A DNA stretch of 64,000 nucleotides from Penicillus capitatus (taxonomy: Eukaryota > Chlorophyta). The notes under the pieces were generated by a model that worked only from the letters and a program-made list of their open reading frames with translations, ran no database searches and was not told where the DNA came from. The stretch covers positions 310,001-374,000 of the forward strand of contig OZ287698.1 in NCBI GenBank assembly GCA_965649825.1. The letters run 5' to 3'. Below, piece after piece: positions 12,229 through 20,674 of the stretch. The position numbers were made by a program, and so were the translations under genes. Position 1 is the first letter of the stretch. Each line of letters begins with the position of its first letter.

Positions 12229-14284
12229 ATGCAAAGCCGACAGGATGCGATTTCACTCGAAGCACTGGCGGCTCGATACGATTCAGACTCGAGCGACGAG
12301 ATTCCCAGCGCGGAGCCGCAAGTTCACAAGAGAGCTGTCTCATCTGGCACGAGCGAAGACGAAGAGGAGGAGACACTTGACGCATTCGAGCTCACGCGGC
12401 ATGGCGCTCTCTTTTCGGAGGGGAAGGTTGGGCCCAAACACGCCCAGCCTCTCAAAAATGCACTACACGTAAGAGCAGCTTCTGCGGGAGTGAGAGGGAT
12501 GCATCCGAATCACCCACGCCTGTTGTTTTAGAAACTGGATTCCCATCTTCGTACGGGATTTGTCAGCTACTCCGCTTCAGACGAGATCCGGAATGTCCGT
12601 GCCGACGCTCGAGTCGACGGGACACTGCGAGAATCCGAAAGACGATGGATGAAGAATCGAGAACGTGTGACCGATAAGAGTGACCGAGCTACGGTTGATA
12701 GTGTTTTGGATCGACGCACGCGGACCGTAAGACACGTCTGTCTGCTTCCCTAGCGCACTCACGCCTGATCCAGATCCTGCTCAAAATGCTCAATCGTGGC
12801 GTCTTTGCGGAGATCTATGGCGTCGTGTCGACAGGCAAAGAGGCAAATGTCTATCATGCGGTGAACGAGAGTGGAGAGGATTTGGCAATCAAGATCTACA
12901 AGACATCGATTTTGGGCTTCCGAGATCGCGATAGGTATCCCATAACCACAAGGATGGTGTCGTGTGAGATGCGCTTAGATATGTGACGGGCGATTATCGA
13001 TTTCGTAAGGGCTATTCTCAGAGCAATCCTCGCAAAATGGTCACCACTTGGGCCGAGAAAGAAATGCGAAATCTAAACCGCCTCTGCGCCTCAGGTGCGC
13101 CGTGACATGGCACGGCAGATGGTGATGCGGTGGGTATAGGGATTCTGGCACCGAGGCCCATCGAGCAGAAACTCCATGTTCTTGTCATGGATTTTATTGG
13201 ACTGGACAGTCAAGCGGCTCTCAGACTGAAGGACGCCACACTTGATCATCCAGAAGCGTCCAAAGCCCATCGAGATTTGTGCCTCGTCCTATGGAAGCTC
13301 TACAGCGAATGCAAACTCGTCCATGCGGATTTTAGCGAATACAACATCCTGTACATGCAAGTCGGTCGCTACGATCACCCACGCGTCCCATGGTCTAACA
13401 GGTTGGTGTTCGGTACAGGGAATGTGTTACGTTATTGATGTGAGCCAGTCTGTCGATCTGGATCACCCACTGATGCTGGATTTCTTGCGAAAAGACTGCA
13501 CACGTCTCATCGAGTTCTTTCGGAAAATGGGTCAGTGGGTTCAGGAGAGGTGGCAATCCAGAAACGCCGAGCTCTGTGTTCCTTTGCAGGCGTTCCGACA
13601 CTGACCCTTCGAGAGCTCTTCGATTTTGTCACAGATCCGACCGTGACAAAAGAGAATGTGCATCGCACGCTGGACAAACTGCTGGAGATAGCAGAGCAGT
13701 ACATCACGCCGCATCGATTTCGATGCATTTTGTTGGCGGACGTTGCAGGAGAGTGATCGAAGACGTGGTGAAAGAAGACGAGTCCGAAGTGTTCAAGCAC
13801 GTGTTCCTTCCTCGCAAACTTGAAGAGGTCGTCGAGTATGAGCGGGATATCGAGAATGTGCAGCAAGGCAAGAAGGACGGCATCTATTATCACACAATCA
13901 TAGGACTCACAGAAGATCTGTCAGGCAACGAGACACAACCCTCTCCGTGATCATTGAGATCTCACTCTCTTAGGCGTCCAGTTGGTTCCTAAGGTCATTG
14001 AAGAAAGCAGCAGGACGTCCACGACTGGATCGGATGCCTCGAGTGACGGGGAAGAGGAAGAGGGGATCAGGGAGCGAAAGAAGAAGCCAATACTGTCCAG
14101 AGACGAAATCAAAGCCGAGCGAAAAGTGTGATGCTTTTTGCCGGACTCAGAAAGTGTGAGATGCGCTTCAATGGTATAGGAGAATAAGAAGGCTGTAAAA
14201 GAGGCCAATCGAGAGAGGCGTCGGACGAAGATGCCCAAACACGTTAAGAAGCAGCTCGTCGGGAAAGGAAAGAAACGAAGATGA
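12229..14284 (+). CDS. RIOK1: Atypical protein kinase RIO1, ten exons
   Basis: RIO1 is a kinase/ATPase for late 40S ribosome maturation. Ten exons assemble to 528 residues. The order is an acidic N-terminus, then [20 protein letters not shown], the P-loop-like [11 protein letters not shown], the catalytic Lys in [27 protein letters not shown], the catalytic loop [13 protein letters not shown] and the metal-binding [13 protein letters not shown]. It ends in a Lys/Arg-rich tail ([18 protein letters not shown]). Introns are 12469-12531, 12727-12773, 12935-12978, 13095-13139, 13361-13418, 13531-13589, 13699-13748, 13925-13973 (GC-AG) and 14126-14179. Introns 3 and 9 share GTGTGAGATGCGCTT. Intron 8 must use a GC donor to give DLSGVQLVPK, the normal family sequence. 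Length and motifs are complete. Confidence 0.96.
14126..14179 (+). repeat. RIOK1 intron 9 with two GTGTGA blocks
   Basis: This 54-nt GT-AG intron follows CGAAAA. It starts GTGTGATGC and contains AAAGTGTGAGATGCGCTT. The block GTGTGAGATGCGCTT recurs exactly in intron 3 of the same gene (12962-12976). Confidence 0.75.
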
Positions 14285-14401
14285 ATGACATCATCCTGCA
14301 TCACACGCCGCCAATATACACATCTTTCAAATTTTCATCCACCGTATCTCACTCAATCGCTACACAATGGGTGACCTTGTATACATGATGGAAAGATGCT
14401 G

Positions 14402-15195
14402 TCAAGTGCGCTGCCTTTGGGGCGGTTCCTCTTGGCAACGTGGACATCGTCGTCTTTGGCTTGCCTTCCGTACAATACATCCAAAACGCTGAGCCACTTT
14501 GTTGACACCTCCGCGTCGCATAATGGCCCCCAACAGATCATTTCGCTGTGCGTCTTGCAGCTCGCGCTGTGTTGGAAACATAAGACCATCCGGGGCCTTG
14601 ACCACCGAGACCCGTCGATATCGAGCGAGATCCAAAATGCAGAGAGTACCTTGGTGAGATACGGCAAGAGCTCTTTCTTGAGATTTTCATCTTTTGTCCA
14701 GAAATGCCTTCCGCGTTGCTTTCCTCTGACATTCAGTCGTTTGGCCATGACTTCCGTATTTCCATGCCATCGAAGCGCCGATGCCAATGCGGAATCGCCT
14801 GTCTCGCGCAGCGCATCTCGCGTTGGGAATTTCTTGCAGTCATGTCTCTGCATCCAATCCCGCAATTCCTTCTCCACGTTCGCGACATCCTGCCAATATC
14901 CTTCCTGTTTTTTTCTCTTCGAATAGCACGGCACGTGGAGTCTAGAAACGAAGGCTGAGATGCCACCGTGTTTAATGACGGCCCTGGAGAGCGCGAACTG
15001 CCCAGTCTCTGTCAACTCTCGATGCTTCGGCAGTCGATTGAGAGACTTGTGCTGTCGCATCCAGTTACGCAATTCATTCTCCACGTTCCGGACGTCGTTC
15101 CAGTACTGATATCTCTTACGTGGAATCATGTTTTTACGCACGACACACCAGTCGCCCTCGGTATGATGTAGAGTATAGAACCCACCTGCATTACG
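14402..15195 (-). CDS. Plant/algal-type ~55-residue repeat protein (possible C-terminal part of the upstream LMW-PTP-like gene)
   Basis: At least three repeats are seen, each with a pattern like YWQDVANVEKELRDWM, then FPTRDALRETG, then ALASALRWHGN. They resemble the short repeats of chloroplast-associated proteins in plants and algae whose exact role is unknown. Repeat 1 contains LPKHRELTETGQFALSRA; the last contains FPTQRELQDAQRNDLLGA. Two oddities are present. First, the frame changes between LKKELLPYLTK and the last repeat (about 14625-14650) with no good intron, so a 1-nt indel or a broken gene is possible. Second, no convincing start exists: a short intron would join RYQYWNDVRN in frame to the exon ending LGVMQ of the upstream LMW-PTP-like gene, suggesting a fusion. 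The repeat call is firm; the gene model is not. Confidence 0.55.
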
Positions 15196-16552
15196 CCAAG
15201 AACACATGCGAAATCGTGTAAAGGGGTGCCATACTCGATGTGGAGTTTTTCGATTTCCAGATCGGCCGCCAGTTGTTCATACGTGTGGCGCGTGTCAATG
15301 AAGAATGCTCCATGACGGGACAGCGCAGAGACTGGATCAAGGCCGTCTGCAGAGGGAGTTCATGAAGACATCTGCCATTCACTCCTCACGTAACAGACAA
15401 CAGCCAAAGAGATCGTGCACACCTGTCCTTGAGCATGCTGAGATAGATCATGAGTCCCTGGCATCCGATCAGCAGTTTGCGCAGAGTCACTCTCAGTGCC
15501 TTGCACCGCTCATCCGACGATACCGTTCCGTACCATGGGTCATTGATTTCCTAGTCACATCAAAGACCATACGCGCGAATCGATCAAGGTTTTCGGAAGA
15601 GATGCACACCATGATGTCGGATTCCTGCGTACAGAGATTCAACGTTCTGCCGAATTCACCCAGAAGCTTCAGGCGACTGGTGTAGTAGCCGCTCGGGTTG
15701 ATCGTATCCAAACCGGCGATTTCTTTGTACACCTAGCAGCGCATCGCGATCCGAATCGCATGATCTCGGCCATCATCACGCATTCTGCGACCTCTTCGCG
15801 ATCGAATCGATCCATGACCAGAATGAGATCGCTGTCGATGGGATCGGTCTCTTGATCAAAGACGCTTCCGCTCTGTACGATCGCATTCTCTCCCAACGTC
15901 AGCTTCATCTCTGCAAGAACCTGAATACGTTATTGCGAACAAAAGTGTGAGAAATGTGTGATGTCAACGTCGATGATCATCGCAGTGTTGTTGAATGGAA
16001 CTGCTGGACCGATAGATGCCGATCGGATGGTCAGATCGTTGGCAAAGGACGTCTGTTGCACGAGCGTTTGCAGCAGATGTGCACCCAGGACTGAACGGCA
16101 ATCGTTTCCTTCATCCAAAAACAGAATCTGCGCCGTCTCGGTTCCCCTCTGCTTTCGTCTTTCTTCCGCAGCGTATGGTGACATTCGGAACACAGGAGCC
16201 ACGGCACCTCCTCCATATCCTTCATCCTTTAGAAACGGTGCCTGCGTGGAGTCACGTCTCAAACACCGCAGCCAGGGGACAGGGATAGACATGTGGGATC
16301 TCGGCAGGTTCTGTCATGGCAGACGGCTCGGCGGCGATCGTATCGCGAATGGGAACAGGGAATCCGGTCGTGAAATCGATCTGCGCGTGTTGTGTATGGT
16401 TACAGATCAGCACATCAGAAACGTGACCTCTGAGATTCTTGCCCGCCCTTGCGTAGTTGGCCGCGAAAGTGTTGGTTCGTTCGGTTCGCATTCGGCACAG
16501 CGTTGTACGCTGTATCTTTCTCGTCGCCCTCGTTGCCATGCCCAATGCGTCC
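15196..16552 (-). CDS. Low-molecular-weight protein tyrosine phosphatase-like protein lacking the catalytic Cys
   Basis: LMW-PTP hallmarks are present in order across several short exons. The P-loop region is ILFLDEGNDCRSVLGAHLL. It is followed by SDLILVMDRFDREEV, then SRLKLLGEFG, then DPWYGTVSSDERCKALRV, the family's Asp-Pro loop. In active enzymes the loop reads VCxGNxCRS; here the first Cys is replaced by Asp (LDEGNDCRS), so the nucleophile seems lost while the Arg and the acid Asp remain. An N-terminal part with GHVSDVLICNHTQHAQ is unidentified, as is a C-terminal segment FFIDTRHTYEQLAADLEIEK. Exon joins are only partly resolved, and the 3' part may continue into the repeat protein. Inactive phosphatase-like function is an inference. 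Confidence 0.6.
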
Positions 16553-16616
16553 ACACGCGCGTCGACTGCATCTCCGGCAGATTGGTCGTGATGTGACGTC
16601 CATATGCTCCGAAAAG

Positions 16617-18324
16617 ATGGCGGCGTCCCGATCGTTGCTGCTTCTACACTTCAACGACGTCTACAACATCGAATCCGCGACGTCTGAACCTGTCGGCGGC
16701 GCTGCGCGTCTGGCGACTCTGGTGAACGTCCCAACGATAAGTGCATTGATATCGGCATGCCTATGATAGATTCGGCGTTATCACGAAGAGAATCCACTCG
16801 TTCTGTTCAGTGGAGATTGTCTGAGTCCATCTCTCATGTCGACGATGACACGAGGGAAACAGATGGTTCCGATTTTGAACGCCATGGGTATCCAGGCTGC
16901 ATGTCTGGGCAATCACGATCTCGATTTTGGGATCGACTACTTCGCCTCCCTATTGAAGGAATGGAATTTCGTTTGGCTTGTCGCCAATGCGTTCGACAAA
17001 CACACAGGTCACGAAATGCATCGCCCTTGACGCCACCAGCTCACCGATTACGTCAGGTTTGTTGCTGGGAGGCCTCCAGGGGACGCGTGTCATGGAGTGG
17101 GATGGTGTAAAGATCGGCGTGATGGGACTGGTCGAGGAGGAGTGGCTGAAGACGCTGGCGACACTCGAACCAGATGATATCATCTACATCGACTTTGTGG
17201 AATGCGCACAGAAATGCTGCACAGAGTTGAAGGCGCAGGGGGTGGCACTGATCGTGGCACTGACCCACATGCGTCAGCTGAACGACGCCCTGCTGCTTAA
17301 TGCTGTTCCGGAGATCGATCTGATCTTGGGCGGTCACGATCATTTCTATCACGCCGAGCGTCATCCGGATCACGGGAATCTACTGATCAAATCGGGGACC
17401 GATTTCCGCGATCTTACCAAAATTCGGATCGAGCTGAACGCGGACGGGACAAAGAACTATGAATGGGAGCATCTCTTCGTGACGAGCGCCATCGAAGAAG
17501 ATCCGATCGTCAAAGAGATCATCGCCGAGTTCGTCGACGTTTCGAGCCATTCGTTAAGTGACGTGATTGGACATTCTGTTTCGGAGCTCGATGGGCGTTT
17601 CGATGCCATTCGCAGTCGAGAGACCAATCTGGGCAACTTCATCTGCGATGTCATCCGCGAGGCTGCTCGCAGCGACATCTGTTTCATCAATTCCGGCACG
17701 TTTCGATCGAATCGCCTCCACGCGCCGGGGCCCATCACCAAACGCGATCTGCTCGACATTCTGCCGATGATCGACGAAACGGTGGTGCTGCGTCTCAAAG
17801 GATCCACCATTCTCGAAGCACTGGAAAACAGCGTGGCCCTCTATCCGAAGCACGAAGGACGATTCCTCCAAGTCTCCGGTCTGCGTTTCGTCTTCGACCC
17901 TTCGCAGCCGTCCCATCATCGAATCCTCAACACATCTGTTTATCTCACCGATTCCGGATCGCCGTTAGATCCCGAACAGGACTACCGTGTCTGCACCAAA
18001 GCCTATCTCTTCTTAGGGAAAGATGGATATGACATGCTAAGAGATCAACACGTTTTACAAGACAGCGAAACAGCACCGGTGTTGCCTCTGTACATTCGCT
18101 GGCATTTTATGAAGCTCGATGTCTTGACATCCTGGAAGCAAGAGGTGGCTGGTGTGAAAGAAGGCATCAAACGTTTTGCCCATCGCTGGCGTCGCATCTT
18201 GGCCGATCCATCCGATCAAGAAAACCCAAACCGTTCCTGGACAGCTCTTTTCGATCAAGACCGCCTCAGCTATGTCATCGCACCCTGTCTCGAAAACCGT
18301 ATTGTCTCGTTGCACAACGCTTGA
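16617..18324 (+). CDS. 5'-nucleotidase/metallophosphoesterase family protein
   Basis: This is a UshA/5'-nucleotidase-type phosphoesterase of 536 residues from three exons (introns 16722-16769 and 17008-17056). Metal-binding motifs are LLHFNDVYNIE (Asp), LFSGDCLSPS (Asp), CLGNHDLDFG (Asn-His), VALTHMRQ (His) and LGGHDHFYH (His-x-His). The C-terminal nucleotide-binding domain shows SRETNLGNFICD, CFINSGTFRSNR and SGLRFVFDPS. No signal peptide or GPI-like tail is seen, so it looks cytosolic, as in the protist/fungal forms. The substrate is unknown from sequence (nucleotide or cyclic phosphate). The stop lies 1 nt from the stop of the convergent MTHFSD-like gene. Confidence 0.9.
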
Positions 18325-18325
18325 G

Positions 18326-19180
18326 TCATTTCTTAAGCTTGTCGCTCTTTGGACGGAGTTTGTTGAGAACAGGCGCCTCTTGGTAATGCTCATCATTCAG
18401 CAGCTCCCAGAACACACCCTTCGGCCGTTGGCGCATCGGTTGAGTGGCGTACGATTTCCATGGCGTCAAAATGAAGTCGACCGGGACATCGAACGCCTCC
18501 ATTTGATGTGACGTGAGATCCATGACCTGCAGAGGATGCACCACTGTCACGATCGTCGTCGACTCGCGAATGGCGCCGATCTCTGTCAGAATGGCACATT
18601 CCAGATCGCTTCCCATTCCGTGTTTGCCTTTTCCCACGCCAAGACGTTCGCCGCTCTGCGGATCGACCGCCAGCGATGGCACCACCACCAGATCCAAAGG
18701 CACTGGGTTTCTCAGCGGCACAACCGTCGCCATGGCATCCGCAGCATCTCGTAAGCGCGCCACATCACGTGTTCTGTAATGAAAAGGGATCTCGCGTTCA
18801 GAGATCGTCGCATACACGGCATTGGGTTGATCGAAGCAGGTCCATGCGAGGCTCTTGCCCAGATCGAGTACGAGATTGCGCAGCGATGTCTCGCGCACTG
18901 TGCGTTCGACTTTGACGACCTTCGCCTCGGCGAATTCCGACAGCGATGTCAGTCGATGCAGCGCAAAAGGTAACTCTTTAAAGAAGGGCAGTCGCCCGTA
19001 GAACGGCGGCCGCATGAATGTATGAACGGTTGTCTCTTCCATGGCCGTCCACACCCGCTGCCGCACTCGTCCTTTCCACGATGCCATTTCGTTCGATACA
19101 TTCCATCTGCCGTTTGAATTTGACCAACCCCGCAACGGGAGACGCGCAGGCTGTTTTGTCTCGGTCCTCACAGCAAACAA
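18326..19180 (-). CDS. MTHFSD-like 5-formyltetrahydrofolate cyclo-ligase-domain protein
   Basis: This single-exon protein of 284 residues has an N-terminal part with PPFYGRLPFFKELP and a core DLVVVPSLAVDPQSGERLG followed by VGKGKHGMGSDLE and IVTVVHPLQVMD. These match the divergent cyclo-ligase domain of MTHFSD, in which the usual Gly-rich folate/ATP loop is modified. The catalytic activity of this subgroup is not established. The segment VDFILTPWKSYAT near the end is also typical. A GATGTGACGT sequence near 18505 is ordinary coding sequence here (LTSHQM on the minus strand). The start (19180) faces the SCP-type phosphatase start with 86 bp between. Confidence 0.85.
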   Translation of the reverse strand: MFAVRTETKQPARLPLRGWSNSNGRWNVSNEMASWKGRVRQRVWTAMEETTVHTFMRPPFYGRLPFFKELPFALHRLTSLSEFAEAKVVKVERTVRETSLRNLVLDLGKSLAWTCFDQPNAVYATISEREIPFHYRTRDVARLRDAADAMATVVPLRNPVPLDLVVVPSLAVDPQSGERLGVGKGKHGMGSDLECAILTEIGAIRESTTIVTVVHPLQVMDLTSHQMEAFDVPVDFILTPWKSYATQPMRQRPKGVFWELLNDEHYQEAPVLNKLRPKSDKLKK

Positions 19181-19266
19181 CTTTTTTCAAGCGCGGTGCC
19201 CGTGCCGTCACGCATTTTGGTGCGTTTCTTCGCTGAGGGTGCGCGTTTGTCCGCTGCTAAACGAGC

Positions 19267-20247
19267 ATGAATTCCACGAACCCTCTCGTCTCGCCATCGT
19301 CGCCGTCGAACAAAGCAACGCGACAAAAAGAGTCGATGATCGCCCATGTGCCGACCGTCGTCGACGCCGAAGCCGAAGAGGAGCCCTTCGTCTTTTCCCC
19401 ACGCATTTCTGACGACGGCTCAGCGGCGGGACCCAATCCAACCCGTCACCGTCGTCGTCGCAAACTCATGCGTAATTTGCGCTCCGTCTTCTGCTGCCTG
19501 TCTCCACACGCTTCTCGACGTCGAGGTAAAGCGGAAGAAAATGGCTTCGCATCTGGTCACAGCAACGGAGCCCTCTCTCCCACTGTCCACCCTTCCGATG
19601 AACGTATGGAGTTCATCATCGGTCAACAAACACAAGAAGACAAACAGAAAAAAACACTTGTGTTAGATTTGGATGAAACACTCGTTCACTCTTCATTTAA
19701 TCAAGTCCTCAATGCAGATTACGTTATACCGGTCGACATCGACGGGAAACTGGTGGATGTGTATGTGCAGAAACGACCTGGTCTGGATTACTTTCTTCAA
19801 CAAGTCTGTCCGACATTTGAAGTCGTGATCTTTACGGCGAGTCTGAGCAAGTATGCCAACCCTCTGCTGGATTTGCTGGATCCTGAGGAACAAGTGCGAT
19901 GGAGACTCTTCCGTGAGGCATGCAGTACGCACAGGGGGACGTATGTCAAAGATCTGTGCCGTCTGGGTCGTGAGCTCTCGCACACGGTCATCATTGATAA
20001 CTCCCCTCTCTCTTATGTCTTCCAACCGGGCAATGCCCTACCAATTACAGCTTATTTGGGCGATCCAAATGATGATGCACTTTACCGTCTCCTTCCCGTT
20101 CTGGACGAACTTTCCAAGACAGATGATGTACGCGAATGTATCAAGAGACTATTGGGCGAAGGCCATGCGATTCTTTCGGCCGCAGGGGAGGATGTGGCCG
20201 TGTCGATCGATGATCTCGAAAACAGGATCACGTCATCTTTCCCCTGA
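19267..20247 (+). CDS. SCP/FCP1-type CTD phosphatase (HAD superfamily)
   Basis: This single-exon protein of 326 residues has an N-terminal ~120 residues that are polar and include a Cys-rich bit (VFCCLSPHAS), possibly a palmitoylation site as in CTDSP1/2. The catalytic domain has KTLVLDLDETLVHSS (the DxDxT/V nucleophile motif), KRPGLDYFLQQV, VVIFTASLSKYA, GTYVKDLCRLGRE, TVIIDNSPLSYVFQ and YLGDPNDDALYRL. These are all standard for small CTD phosphatases acting on Ser-phosphorylated substrates such as the RNA polymerase II tail. No introns are present, unusual among its neighbours. Confidence 0.95.
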   Translation: MNSTNPLVSPSSPSNKATRQKESMIAHVPTVVDAEAEEEPFVFSPRISDDGSAAGPNPTRHRRRRKLMRNLRSVFCCLSPHASRRRGKAEENGFASGHSNGALSPTVHPSDERMEFIIGQQTQEDKQKKTLVLDLDETLVHSSFNQVLNADYVIPVDIDGKLVDVYVQKRPGLDYFLQQVCPTFEVVIFTASLSKYANPLLDLLDPEEQVRWRLFREACSTHRGTYVKDLCRLGRELSHTVIIDNSPLSYVFQPGNALPITAYLGDPNDDALYRLLPVLDELSKTDDVRECIKRLLGEGHAILSAAGEDVAVSIDDLENRITSSFP

Positions 20248-20674
20248 TCTTGTCTGTCCGTCTCTTCATCGAACAGACACACACATAAAACGATGTACGC
20301 GTTCAATGCAGCGACAGCAACCGCATATGTGGTTTAATGATTCCTCATCATTACTGGTCTGCTGATCACGAAATGTCTTGCTGCACAGATGGGTGTTTGG
20401 TTAATTGTTCGTTCTCATATTAATAATGTCTTTTCTACCTTCTTTACTGATGTGTATACACTTCAAACACGCAACAGCAATATGGGATCATCATTTTGCA
20501 CGTCCGACCTGTGGTTTGACCCTCGACAGTAGATGAGAGACATCCGTCCGATCTGTCACCCTGAGTCACATAGAGTCTCTGGTGTAAAACGTCAAGTTCT
20601 GCATGTCCGTCACATCTGTCACATCAACGAAGCTATCTCGTGTCGCTCTCACGTTGCATGTGCACGTCGAGGAG
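20248..20674. other. Intergenic region upstream of CSTF3
   Basis: About 430 bp with AT-rich stretches near 20400-20470. Two TCACATC copies (about 20606-20626) lie 50-70 bp before the CSTF3 ATG. No gene is supported. Confidence 0.4.

Noticed and set aside
18500-18512. GATGTGACGT as a regulatory motif
   Set aside because: Here it is plain coding sequence of the MTHFSD-like protein (LTSHQM on the minus strand).
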